Shown here one piece after another: positions 1 to 10,585 of a stretch of 64,000 bases of DNA. Under the pieces are notes generated by a model, which worked only from the letters and a program-made list of their open reading frames with translations, did no database searches and had not been told where the DNA came from. Origin of the DNA: Diphasiastrum complanatum (lineage: Eukaryota; Streptophyta; Lycopodiopsida; Lycopodiales; Lycopodiaceae); NCBI GenBank assembly GCA_029204225.1, contig CM055095.1, forward strand, positions 37,534,597 through 37,598,596. The letters are read 5' to 3'. The position numbers and the translations under genes are program-made. Each line of letters begins with the position of its first letter. The first letter of the stretch is position 1.

Positions 1-25
1 AAGCTGCACAAAGCTAGTCGCAGGG

Positions 26-1384
26 ATGACAGAGAAATCCGCTCCTTTTTTAAATGGTTTTACTATATCATCAAAAGATGCCAGCTCCAAGGCTTTCCCT
101 GCTGTTTTGCCCAACCTTGAAATCTCAAAAGTTGCCCAGCAGAGACTTAAGTTTGTATATCCTTCTTGTGTGGTTTCTGCATCATCCTTGTCAAATCCAC
201 AAAATTCAGCATCAGCAACGACTTCTGGTAATCATACTCCACAACGTTCTCCCTCTGCAAATGATGGACACCAATGCCCTTCTTTTGCTCTGACCCTTTA
301 TCCTCTTTTAGAGGAACTGCATTCTTTTTACAGTGAAATGCCAGATATTCAGCATTCAATGAGGTATGCTCAGAAAATGCTTTTTGACATAGAGTCTGGG
401 AGGGAAGTGGATAAGAACGATCTTGCCCAGGCCCAGAAGTTCCGTCTTGCTGTAGAAGGTCTCAGAGTTGCACTCAACTCAGCAGCTAGAAGATCCCTGA
501 AAGAAACTCAATCAAACATAAACGTTGTACAATTTGAGAACCTATCTTATGACGATAAGTGTCACCTAGTTCTAGTGCAAGCTTTGCAGCAGCAACTTAA
601 AAAGTTCACCACTGTAGTTGCTGTCATGGATGCAAGCAGTTTGGCTGGCATTCGTAAATATTGGAACACTGTTGTTACTCCTGAAGTCGCTCTCCTGGCT
701 GAGCAATGCTTTGCATGCAGCGATTTAGATGCAGTTAATGGTGTAGCTTTGGATAGCAAAAAACTAGAAAAGCAATTTGCAATGGTTGGGGCCAGCACAG
801 TCACTGCAATGGGTATTGCTTCTCTTTCTTGGTGGGCTCCTTTTTCCTCTTTCACGAAGATTCTTATCTTGAAAGTTCCTACTGTAGCCAAACTTGGCTT
901 GATGCAGACAAAGAGAAATGCGATGCTTGCGGCATTCAAGGTGATGTATCCTGCAGCAAAAGTTGCAACTCCTGGCAAGCTTTTACTATCACCTGCCTCG
1001 CAGGTATCGATGATGATGAAAACTGCAACTAGTGCTGGAAAGGCTCGAGCTATATCGCACAGTCTTGTCACAACAGCTGAGAGAGCAAGCCTTTCAGCGA
1101 TTCGCACAGCTTTTTATTGCCTCATGAGAAAACATCATGGTAAGTCTACTGGAATTCAACCTTGGTTGATGCTAGGCAGCACCGTTGCGGTTGGTGCAGG
1201 TGTTTTGGCAAATGGAAAGGCAATAGAATCGGCCATAGAAGCTGCCCCGGCTGCATCTGCTGTTGCTCGTCTTGGCCGTGGCTTAGAGAATTTGCAACAT
1301 GCGTTTTTGGCATTGAGCCAGGATGACCAAATGCCAGTCTGGACGAATTTATATAATTCCTTGTATGGCTTATCCAAGCATTAA
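26..1384 (+). CDS. Uncharacterised plant protein, probably 5'-partial
   Basis: A 452-codon open frame with clean plant-like coding character; I do not recognise the family. The N-terminal ~80 residues are Ser/Ala/Pro-rich and look disordered. Residues ~86-160 form a Leu-rich helical segment (LYPLLEELHSF onward, with an SGREVDKNDL loop). Residues ~253-290 form a hydrophobic stretch containing SLSWWAPFSS, and ~379-398 another (PWLMLGSTVAVGAG). The C-terminus is Ala-rich and helical. Two hydrophobic segments suggest membrane association, which is inference. The ATG at 26 follows a CAG at 21-23, and the frame is open to the left edge of the window, so this may be the last exon of a longer gene with an intron ending just before 24. 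The frame ends at TAA 1382-1384. No neighbouring gene explains its role. Confidence 0.75.
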   Translation: MTEKSAPFLNGFTISSKDASSKAFPAVLPNLEISKVAQQRLKFVYPSCVVSASSLSNPQNSASATTSGNHTPQRSPSANDGHQCPSFALTLYPLLEELHSFYSEMPDIQHSMRYAQKMLFDIESGREVDKNDLAQAQKFRLAVEGLRVALNSAARRSLKETQSNINVVQFENLSYDDKCHLVLVQALQQQLKKFTTVVAVMDASSLAGIRKYWNTVVTPEVALLAEQCFACSDLDAVNGVALDSKKLEKQFAMVGASTVTAMGIASLSWWAPFSSFTKILILKVPTVAKLGLMQTKRNAMLAAFKVMYPAAKVATPGKLLLSPASQVSMMMKTATSAGKARAISHSLVTTAERASLSAIRTAFYCLMRKHHGKSTGIQPWLMLGSTVAVGAGVLANGKAIESAIEAAPAASAVARLGRGLENLQHAFLALSQDDQMPVWTNLYNSLYGLSKH

Positions 1385-2390
1385 TTTGGGGCTGCTAGAG
1401 ATTTCTATCTAGCCAATCTGGTTTGTGTTCATGGGGGAAAGTCTATTAACTGCATCTGGTTGACATCTACTTGTGTGGATGTGGAAGATTCTCCTCTAAA
1501 TCCTGACCTACACCTTTTCAAGGTGGGAGGACATTTCGAAATGTTTGCCATTTATTGGGTACTGTTTTAATATATCTTTAGCATCATCTCATGACAAGAT
1601 CTTACCGCCTATGAAGCTTCTATGCCACTTTGCAAAAGAGTACCTGGAAGGATGTTGCTTTTGTGATGGCCTTCTTGGACATTTGAGTTTTTGCAAGTAT
1701 TTCAAATGCATCAGTCACGGACATCAACAGCATTCAGTTACGTGATTGTGAAATTTATGCTTTGATCAGAAAAGCATGAGATGTGTCAGAAGCAGTGCAA
1801 GCTTTAAGAAATCAGTGAGTGGTGAAGACCTGCAAGATATGATGAAGTACATGGAGAAGGCCATGTCCAAGCTGCAAACGTGGGCCAAATGACAGCTACA
1901 AGAGTATGACTCATTATTTGCATTACACATGAACTATGAACACCAGAATTTCTATCTGGAGAAAGTCAGACCAGTGTAAGATCTTTCATTCCCTCGATTC
2001 ATTTAGCTACATTGAAGTGATTCACATCTATTAGTCTGCTTGAATGTTCAATTCGTTTCTCAGGCAAGGTCCTCTTTTTCCAGTTTTTTTGGACTATCTT
2101 AATAACTATAGTTGATTCTGTTTTCAGGTCTCTTGGAAGCTCCAATTGCTAGCTTGAGCTTACTGAGGCTAGTCATTCAAAGCGTACAGGAACAATGCTG
2201 AAATTATGAAAATTTTGGTTGAATGGTAAGTTCCTATCTTGATGGAAAGATACATTTCACTGCCTGGATTGCTCGTTCATGTCCTTACTGGTGAATTTCA
2301 GCCACTTGAAGAATTTATGCAGAGTATCTTCAACAAGAACTTCAAAGAGGGTTCAATTCTATGAGAAAAGACAAATTGTTCATGCGTGTC
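1385..2390. other. 3' flank of the first gene, including a short coding-like frame
   Basis: This is probably 3' UTR and flank of the preceding gene. It includes a 38-codon frame at 1776-1892 (+) that starts with ATG, contains the amphipathic stretch GEDLQDMMKYMEKAMSK and stops at TGA. Its composition is more protein-like than the surroundings, so it could be a lost or alternative exon or a chance frame. Nothing else is recognisable. Confidence 0.3.
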
Positions 2391-2450
2391 GATGGTGCAT
2401 GTCGCTATTGGTATAATCAGAGATGGTCCATGTCGCTATTGGTATAATCA
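2391..2450. repeat. Two-copy 31-bp tandem duplication
   Basis: The unit beginning GATGGTGCATGTCGC at 2391 recurs at 2422 with only one or two changes. It lies in otherwise unrecognised DNA. Confidence 0.75.
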
Positions 2451-2652
2451 AATCCTCCATCTTGGAAAAGTGATGCACGAGATCTGTATATTTGGGAAGG
2501 TAAAGGTGTTTTTACTCCTAGTGCATAAGAGTCACCGGCAAATGCACTATCATCTTCTAGTTAAAGCTGAGAATATTTGTCGTCTCAAATTTACAAGAAT
2601 GTTGTCAGGATCCATTTTTTGTTTAGCCCAATGGCACTGGACTGTCTGAATG

Positions 2653-3235
2653 TTGTTCCATGTTTATTTATTCTCTTAGTTAAAAGGAAGGGTCTTTTGA
2701 GTTTATCGTGATTGCTTTCTCCTCTTCCACTTGCTTTTAAGCATATTCAAATACTCAAACAATCCATATCACTGTATTATTGAAAATTTAAATCTGCAGA
2801 GAAAATTTACTACTGATACATGAAGAATTCAGATTTTCTAGTCAGATTTATTTGTTATTATTCTCAAGATTTGCAAACAACACCAGAGATTGTGTTTTTG
2901 GGAGCTGCATAACATAAGAGAGATCAAAGAGTCTCCTGTAGTTTTCTATGTTGTAGCACTTTTGGTGTGATGGGGTAGTGTGCTTGGTTTGGGCTTGCCA
3001 ACCAGGTTATTTTTCCTGCCCATGCATGGGCAAATACTTAGGCCAAAGGCCTGTTTAAGGGGGAAAAAAAAGGATTTCTATGTTGTTGCACGTATATGTT
3101 CTTGCTTAAGTTGAAAAAAGGGTCTCTTTGGTTTTTTGTGATTGATTTGTTCAGAATTGGTTTTACATATATAATTGCTCCAACAATCCGTATATGCTGA
3201 ATCATTGAGAAGTTTATAACATTGCCTTTCAGAGT
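2653..3235 (+). repeat. Diverged direct duplication flanking a SINE-like insertion
   Basis: Sequence at about 2653-2800 and 3082-3235 aligns by eye through shared blocks: TTAGTTAAAAGGAAGGGTCT against TTAAGTTGAAAAAAGGGTCT, then TGTGATTG-like and CAACAATCC blocks. The copies are clearly related but diverged. The copy boundaries are approximate. Confidence 0.45.
2943..3091 (+). mobile_element. SINE-like retroposon with 17-bp target duplication
   Basis: TTTCTATGTTGTAGCAC at 2943-2959 is repeated at 3075-3091 with one mismatch. Between them lie about 115 bp starting TTTTGGTGTGATGGGG and ending in a purine/A-rich tail (GGGGGAAAAAAAAGGA). That is the layout of a short tRNA-derived retroposon in + orientation. 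The A-box-like start is plausible, but the B box is degenerate, so the assignment rests mainly on the flanking repeats and the tail. Confidence 0.45.
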
Positions 3236-4550
3236 TTTTTGTTATAGTTTCAAGCAATTATAAACCCTAGCCAGTTTTGAGAATGATAATATGGAGCACC
3301 ATGATGGAGAGTACAACAAGGTAGACAATGAGGATGTGGATCATTGTACCTACAAATGACCTTCCTCTAGGAGAGTGGATAGAATGATTCCTTTCTGATT
3401 TTAAAGTACCTTTTCCAACAATGTTGGGGAAAGACGAGAACTTGAAGAGTAAGCAACGAGCAAATAGTCTTCCACACTCTGAAAACCATAGCAAAGTGAA
3501 TTTAAGGTCCTTATGGAGCCGAGGATGACATACATAGCAATAGAACATTGTTGAACTTGGTAAAGGAATCAACACCATTGGCTGGAGGAGGAAAGTATGG
3601 TCACAAGATGAAATTTTGGATACAGAGGAATGCCCAAGTACAATCAGTAGTAGTAAAAGTTAGGTCATCCACTACCCCCATTCGAATATCTCAAATAAGA
3701 GCGTGACTTTAAAAATGCAAATGTTGAAGAAGAAAAGGACAATACACAAACCCATCCCCTCTGGAACATTGAACTTTGAATATAGTTATGTGAAAATGAC
3801 AATGGTTATATATTTTTTGGATTTTGTTTTAGTGGGTTGTTGTGCTATCAAGTCTCATCGTTATATGGTTTGTTTTCCATGACAACAATTATGCACACCA
3901 CAATGATTCATCATAGAATGGAGATGCACAGCAATAGCAATGGCAGAGGTCTCATCTAGAGGATCATCCCTGCTTCTTATTGCTAGCTACCTCCGTGATG
4001 GTCCCTTATCAAGAAGTGATTAGGCAGGGTACGCACAACATCATTGATGTTGCTCATTGCTCAAATAGTGGCTCTTTCCTCTCTCATTAGCTATGAGTGA
4101 TTGGTGATAATAGTCATCTCTTCCCATCTCAGTAGCTGCCTGACAGTCTAGCAGATTCAGTGGAGGGCATCTTGCATAATTCTGCCTTCAACAAGCGCCC
4201 AAATGCCATTCCATGGTGTATTCCATTGCAGGTTGTCGAGGTCCTTAGCAACATGAACTGGAATTCATCCTCTCTCTTAATCTCTCTCATGTACATCATA
4301 GTCGGCTTGCTATCTTCTCCTTCGTAACATTCTTGATAGAGAGAGGGAGAGAAGAAAAATTCTTCCAAAAGGAATCTCGTGAGATATGATCCCCGTAACT
4401 ACTTTAGTGGATTCCACTTTGGAAAGTAGTTAGCTTGTAGCATCTTCCTTCACAACAATGGCTTCGACACTCTTATTATTTTAGCTTAAGAATTAGGGTG
4501 TTTGAACTTTTTGTAAGTTGGATGAGAAGTTGATTGATTGAGGTGTGAAT
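3236..4550. other. Intergenic DNA, no recognised feature
   Basis: Only short open frames are present, none with family character, and no repeats are obvious by eye. Confidence 0.5.
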
Positions 4551-5300
4551 ACTGAAATGCAAATATTCTGAATAGTACATGAACGTGTATTCTCAAATGT
4601 GATTACTAATTGCGAAATCTGAATAGTGCTCGTGATACTTTGAATATTGATTGTGAAAATAAATATTGATCGTAATACTCTAAATATTGATCGTGATTAT
4701 GCTTTGATCATGACATATTTTTGATAGTGCAATTGTGAATGAAAAATAGCAACTTTTCTGAATACTAAAATTGTAAAAATCAAATTATAAATAATAAATT
4801 GTGATTTTTTAATATCAAGTGTGAATTATATTAATTATATCGACTTATGAAATTATCGAATACTAAATGATGATATTTGGGGTTACTCATGAATATATTA
4901 TGATGAAATTTGTTAATACATTGTAATATTGTGAGTATTTAATTGCACAAATTGTGACTATTTTTGTGAATTTAATTGTGAAATTGAGAACTGTAAAATT
5001 TATCACTATTGTCATTAATTTGTACACAATAGGTTATAATATTCTTTTTTTGTAATTGTGAATGTGCATCATGAAATCGTAAATTCTACCTCGTGAAATT
5101 TACTACTACTTATGTGAACATTAATTTTGAAAATTTTATATTAAGCTATAAAACTACAAATAATTAATAATAAAATCTGTTGTTACTTTTGAAAACTAAT
5201 TGCAATAGTAGTATTCAAAAAATTATTGTGAATCCAGCATTTTGTGATTATGGATTATGAGATTGTGACATGATAAATACTCAAATGTAAACTGTTTTAA
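4550..5300. repeat. AT-rich low-complexity tract with repeated ATTGTGA words
   Basis: Words such as ATTGTGA, TTGTGAAT and GAATATTGATCGTGA recur many times over about 750 bp at irregular spacing. No open frame is present. It looks like an old, degenerate short-period repeat. Confidence 0.45.
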
Positions 5301-5456
5301 TTATTATTTGTAAAAGTTAGAGAATGACTAAATAATCTTATCCATTGTTACTTAATGGTCATTTCTCAAGTCAAAAATTTTCAAATCTCAAAACACCACA
5401 ATAATGGCAAGGCCTTTGTGATGTGCCACAAATTTCTTGATTTTCAAACCAAATAT

Positions 5457-5757
5457 GGACAAATGCTTCACTTTCTCCACACCTTTCACCATATTTATTA
5501 GTGTGAGAGATAACTCTCTCCTCTCTCTAGAATCATATAGCCCTAAAAAAAAAACATGAATCTTAAATTTTCAATTTTGCGCCATATGGACAAATTATAT
5601 CAAATAAAAGTCATTTTGTGGGACTTACGGTCTACTACTTCTAAGACCTGTCTAAACATAATAAATATTGCTATTGTATGTGAGAAGTTTGGTGCACAAT
5701 ATTTACAAGTTCCATTAGGCCTAAAACAGTCAAGTTAGTAGTCGAAAAATTTTCACA
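5457..5757 (-). repeat. LTR fragment, TGTGAAAATT family (3' LTR, minus)
   Basis: Read on the minus strand, an A/G tract (GAAAAGGGAG, 5758-5767) is followed by TGTGAAAATTT starting at 5757, a typical polypurine-tract/LTR junction. About 300 bp match the LTR-like sequence that starts at 57689 on the plus strand, including the block TCTAGAGAGAGGAGAGAG. The inner end cannot be fixed. Confidence 0.5.
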
Positions 5758-6300
5758 CTCCCTTTTCAATTATACTTGCTATTTTTACATCATAATTTTT
5801 TTTCTATTTTAAGAATTAGCTCATTTAAAATGTATCTTTCCTCTAAGCATCTATGAATGAAAAATGGAAATCTGTCATGATTGATGTAGAGAATAGTGTT
5901 CATACTGGATGTATCACTATCTCTTATACTAGTTTCATATCAAGATGAAAGTACTAGATGAAGAAGTAATAAAATTATAATGATTGGGTTTCTCCATGCT
6001 TCCACCTCTGATATCTCTGTAAAACAGCTGCAAAGATGTGTGGAATCAAATAGATGAATGAGTGCTTGTTTGCTTCCTTCATATTGCACCTCACTTGGAG
6101 TGTTTGCAACAACTCCATGAATGAGCCTCCATTGCCATCTTGCCATAAGAGATCTTCAAACTTTGGGAACATGTTTGTGAATGAGTGCCATGACGATGCT
6201 TCCTCTACTCCATTTTTATCAGCAAAACCAACAAAGAATACTAGTCCATCTTTAAGATCAAATTGACAAAGAATAATGAAACTAGTTTCATAAAACAATG
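5758..6300 (-). pseudogene. Remnant of a non-autonomous LTR-element ORF
   Basis: The minus-strand translation includes WHSFTNMFP, DGNGGSFMELL and VEAWRNPIIII. The same order of motifs (WHSFTQ, GGDGGSFMEIH, VDTWRNPSIMI) is seen at 57.2-57.5 kb on the plus strand. Just before the LTR, both copies share a block (AGTGATACATCC here, AGTGAAGCATCC there) that also occurs in the novel ORF of the 50.8-56.3 kb element. The frame is broken. No protease, integrase or RT motif is visible, and the function is unknown. Confidence 0.5.
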
Positions 6301-6936
6301 CTCAATATGAAATTGCTCATACATGAAATAACATGAGTAAGATAGGATATAAAAACACTTCCTTGGTGTTCCTTTGACCTTCCTCAAACCTTTAACAAAT
6401 TGCCAAAATAGATCATCAATGCTTTGAATTGAACTTTTGGTTCCATCTTGATGCCTTTTTGTAGCTCCAAATTGTCAATTTCCACTTGGTGTTGATGAAG
6501 CAAAAAACGTCCTCATGCTCTTCCAAGTAGTCTTGAAGATAGATCACTTTCACAAATAGAGTGAAACTGAAGGTGATTACAAAGATGGAGTGAGAGACTT
6601 ACATGTTCATGAGGCATGCCAATAATTATACAAGATTCATCCGTAACTTCACATAACTTCCTAGACTCATTAAACATGATTTTTTGATGACTTTCTGTTT
6701 GTGTGAATGTTCCATGTGCGAAAGCTTCATGCAAAAAGGACAATGAAAAAAAAATCCATCGAGTCCTCATCAAGCATAAATAAAGTGTATGGATCACAAG
6801 TATGTTTTCTAGCAATGTTATGGCTAGGCATGCTAAATGGAGTCAAACAATAAAAAATTCAATCTAAATAACAGATTTAAATGCACTTGTCAAGGATATG
6901 CATGTCAAGTGTGAACTAGGAATAGTATGATCGACC

Positions 6937-7057
6937 TCAAGGACAATTACAATGCTTCTTGGTTTCCAAGGGGAGGCTCGAACCTGGGACCAAAGAAACT
7001 TTGGATGCCAAGCTAACCAGTTGAGCCAACCCCGTTGGGTCAAGGACAATTACAATG
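6937..7057 (-). mobile_element. tRNA-derived SINE, 85-bp body with 18-bp target duplications
   Basis: TCAAGGACAATTACAATG is present perfectly at 6937-6954 and 7040-7057. The 85 bp between them, read on the minus strand, carry a strong RNA polymerase III A box (TGGCTCAACTGG) and a B box (GGTTCGAGCC) about 35 bp apart, as in a tRNA gene. The body is about the length of a tRNA head with almost no tail, so it may be a minimal SINE or an inserted tRNA-like retropseudogene. It should be mobilised in trans by a LINE reverse transcriptase (family knowledge). Confidence 0.8.
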
Positions 7058-8259
7058 AAGTGATTCAAATTGAAATCATTATTTACCTATGGTTGTTGTA
7101 GAATTAGAGTCATATCATTTAGATTAACTAGTGCTCCAATAACCTTTAACAATTTATCCAAAGCTTTTAGAACTTGAAAGGGTACAGGATCAAAAAATAA
7201 TGATTGAAAGATCATATTTAGTTGACTTGATTGAGTTTAAGAGGACATTTGATATACTATTATTCTTGAGAGAGCTTGATAGAAATGTCTTGAGAAAGAA
7301 ACGTACGTCACATTATTGGCCAACTCGTGTTAGTTGATAGCTAACTATTTAAAAAGATCTAGCAAGAGTTGGTTAATGTCTAACCTTGGGCTAACGAAGG
7401 AGATAAAAATATGACAAGAGTTCAGGACTCAAGAATAGTTCTATACGAGAGAGGAAATGCATGAGTAGTTAGTAAACCAGCACACTCTAAGGAACATGTC
7501 ACGGACTAAGGCTATATAAAAGAGTGCTTGGGAATATGTTTTGGCTTGAGCTAGAGGATGGGCCCAAAGATCACTTGGTCCATGTGAAGCATCCCCAAGT
7601 AGTGGAATGGTTAAGGAAATACATAAGCGAATCTTCATAAGGTAACCACACTATTAAGGATGAATGCTCACTTACAACCCATCTAGATGTAATTCATATT
7701 CACCTCTATGCAATGGAGCTATTGATGCCAAATTTAATATTGGATATCCCATACTAGTGACCATCACCCTCAAATCTCATTGGGACCAGTAGAGAATCTT
7801 TTTCCATTGTCTTGGCCATGCATGTAGTACCATCCACCAATATTCAGGTAGACTAGAATGAATGATACTAAGATCCTCCTCCTCCTCCACACACACACAC
7901 AAAATATAGGTAGGTCCCACCCCAAGAACGACCTGCCTAGATCCATGACATGCAACAATTGCACATACTGACACGAGATATTGATAACTCCTAACTCACA
8001 TTGCATGTCCAATACCAAGGCCATAAACTCAAGTTTATCGTTGTGTACAAAGTAAGTATATATATTTTGTATTCCTTGAAAACTTCCTTCTAAAGAGAGC
8101 AATCTAGGAAACTCAATCTAATATCCTCTTTCTTTTCATAGGAACCGTTTTCATCTGACATACATTTCCATTGAGCCAAATATTGATAAAGCGTCTGGTT
8201 TCTCAGCTGATGTCGTCGTACATTTACGACCTTCTCCTATTTCGAGGGTGCAAAAGATG
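7058..8259. other. Intergenic or retroelement-derived DNA, unassigned
   Basis: The tract leads into the gypsy integrase remnant on the minus strand and is probably its decayed downstream part. I can support no domain in it. Confidence 0.35.
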
Positions 8260-9370
8260 TCAAATCCTCCAACTAAAGTGGTTTAAGGGTTATTTTTTTT
8301 ATCTAGTCATTCCTTTAAACGACTAACATGGAATGCAATACGAACTCTTGCCCCATGAGAATGATCTAGCTAGTAAATGAACCACTTGCTATTCTTTACA
8401 ATGTAATATGGATTGCTATGTGTTGAAGATAACCTAGAGCATTTCTAATTTTATAGTACCTTAGAATCTTTCTGAATTCGACTATATATCCAATCTTTGA
8501 TCTCAAAATCTCTTGGTGAACAAAGGTGGTTAGCATTGGTTTAGACTCAATCCTAAGTCATTCTTGTGGTTTTCTTACAACTTACAACATTTCTTGCATG
8601 TTACTAGAAATCAACTGCAGTTTGCACTTTGAGACCTTTGAGTCCAATGGATATTGATGAACGTGCCTGAAATCTATACTTCAATATATATGAGCTATAG
8701 TTGGTGAAAATATGCTTCACACTATTGTAAGTGAACTGGGAAGTAGTAATTTCAATATGACTTTCATTAGGAAACCTATGTATTTAGCAAATCTTCCATA
8801 GATTGGTTAGTACATTCAATCTTCCCATATGATTTTGGGCAATCAATAGATGAGAGCACAAAAGTTGTTTTATAGTTTTTCAAACATTGATTGTCAAAAC
8901 CTGCTAGTGAACTTAGAATCAAGATCACCAACACTACGTTCGACAAACCATATAATTTGAACAATTTTTGTGTGAAAAGCTAAGCAAGCTCAAAGCCCTT
9001 GACAATAGTTTTGGTTAGGTCGTCTATTAGCCTATCAACTATTACCCAAAATGCATTGTGACCATTCTCATTCTTAGAAAGTCCAATCACAAATCCATTC
9101 AACTATTACCCAAAATGCATTGTGACCATTCTCATTCTTAGAAAGTCCAATCACAAATCCATTCAACTATTACCCAAAATGCATTGTGACCATTCTCATT
9201 CTTAGAAAGTCCAATCACAAATCCATTCAAATACTTTTCCATTTCTTATTAGAAACTTCCAATGGATGTAATGTGACAATTTAGTAAGTTGGCAATGTTC
9301 ACACCTTTGACCGTATGCCTCCCCATGACCCTTTATCTTTGGCCAATAAAAGTTTTTGTTTGATTAGGTC
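8260..9370 (-). pseudogene. Ty3/gypsy integrase remnant
   Basis: Minus-strand frames read like a gypsy integrase core. A segment around 9.0-9.3 kb resembles the metal-binding and core start (VIGLSKNENGHNAFWVIVD, equivalent to the family's D-F-I-x-G-L-P ... W-V-I-V-D-R). Around 8.78-8.96 kb, LFTQKLFKLYGLSNVV and CPKSYGKIECTNQSMEDLL match the region around the second and third catalytic acids. Farther on, VHQEILRSKIGY and a weak PFHVSRLKE match the C-terminal region. The catalytic acids are partly lost, stops and frameshifts are frequent, and a 64-bp triplication has disrupted the core. No RT was found attached. Confidence 0.65.
9036..9228. repeat. Perfect minisatellite, 3 x 64 bp
   Basis: The unit beginning CAACTATTACCCAAAATGC starts at 9036, 9100 and 9164, and the copies look identical. 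The array lies inside the gypsy integrase remnant. Because 64 is not a multiple of three, each copy shifts the reading frame. Identical copies imply recent amplification. Confidence 0.95.
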
Positions 9371-9446
9371 TAGTGTGCTTTATATGTCATGGGGAGGATT
9401 GTACTAAAAACAGACCGATGGTCTTGGCAAGCCAGGAGCCGAGACC

Positions 9447-9542
9447 GACAAATTATTCTAGGAGCAGTCTGACCCAGTGACAAATTATTCTAGGAGCAGT
9501 CTGACCCAGTGACAAATTATTCTAGGAGCAGTCTGACCCACT
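9447..9542. repeat. Minisatellite, 3 x 32 bp
   Basis: GACAAATTATTCTAGGAGCA... repeats at 9447, 9479 and 9511, identical except near the very end of the last unit. It lies about 220 bp from the 64-bp array. Confidence 0.95.
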
Positions 9543-9770
9543 GCCATTACTTGACGTAATGCACTCTTGTCCATTTTTAAGCTTCCATTATCTCTAAAAT
9601 TCTCAAATGGCAAAAAAATGGAATAAGAGTTCTCAAAAATTGCACGTTGGCAAATGATGGGAAATAATATAAACCCATGATCTGCCACAAAAATAGCAAC
9701 AATCCATTACCTTAGCTTTAAAGGCACCAACTTAAAAAGCTATGTTTCAAATAACCAAAAAGCTGGTAGG

Positions 9771-9774
<4 letters not shown>

Positions 9775-9812
<38 letters not shown>
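9775..9812. repeat. Compound microsatellite (GT)n(GA)n
   Basis: An uninterrupted GT run passes directly into a GA run. Confidence 0.95.
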
Positions 9813-9970
9813 ATCTTAGAAAAACCTCTCTACTCCAAGGCACACATGATCAAGAAAGAGCAATACATATGATAGTAGAATCCCAACTTTTATTTGAATA
9901 AATCCAAGAAGTTGGTTACCACTACCAAAGGAACATCTTGTCCTGTCTGTGACTTGCTTGATTTCCTCCA

Positions 9971-10444
9971 GACAAACTACATCCCCTCCTCTCTAGGATT
10001 GTTAATAACTACATTTACACATGATTCCATGCATGTGCATATCAACAAATAACAATGCTTACGAGATCACCATCAGACAGAGAAACTAGATCCACTCTAG
10101 GAGTGTTAACAACTAGATTAAAAAGCTATCCCAAAAGTGCTGTACATATCAACAAAAATAGAAAATGTTACCCACTTCTGAAATCACCATCAACAAAGAA
10201 ACTACATTCTCCCTAAGATTGTTAATAACTAGATTTGCAAATTTATCCCGAAACTGCTGCACATATCAACAAATGAAAATGCTTATCACCATCTGTAAAA
10301 ACCATCACAGACAGAGAAAGTACATGCCTCTAGGATTTGTAACAGCTAGAGTTGCAGATTATAACATCAACTAGATGTTGAAAATAATCTCACAGGAGCT
10401 GTACATATCAACAAATGAATATGCTTATCCACATCTGGATTCAC
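9971..10444. repeat. Tandem array of ~105-118 bp units 3' of the S40 gene
   Basis: About four diverged units start near 9971, 10076, 10192 and 10310. Each has a GACAGAGAAACTAC-like start, a CTCTAGGATTGTTAATAACTAG-like block, a GTACATATCAACAAATG-like block and an ATGCTTATCACCATC-like block. The array ends about 140 bp before the S40 stop codon, so it may be transcribed as its 3' UTR (inference). Confidence 0.75.
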
Positions 10445-10585
10445 CTTTAAACATACAGTCGAAAAAATTATTTCAGGAAAGATGAGTGTATGTACAATTG
10501 GTTGTAAGCTTTGTGGCTTACACAACAGATGAAAGCAGAAACAGTTCTCCATGCCAGGGCAGGCAGATAGACGGGCATCGGCTCC

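Noticed and set aside
562-1107. Minus-strand 181-codon frame opposite the first gene
   Set aside because: It is a shadow of the well-formed plus-strand frame, with no family resemblance.
9036-9228. CRISPR-like regular repeats
   Set aside because: The 64-bp units are contiguous with no unique spacers, and the genome is eukaryotic.
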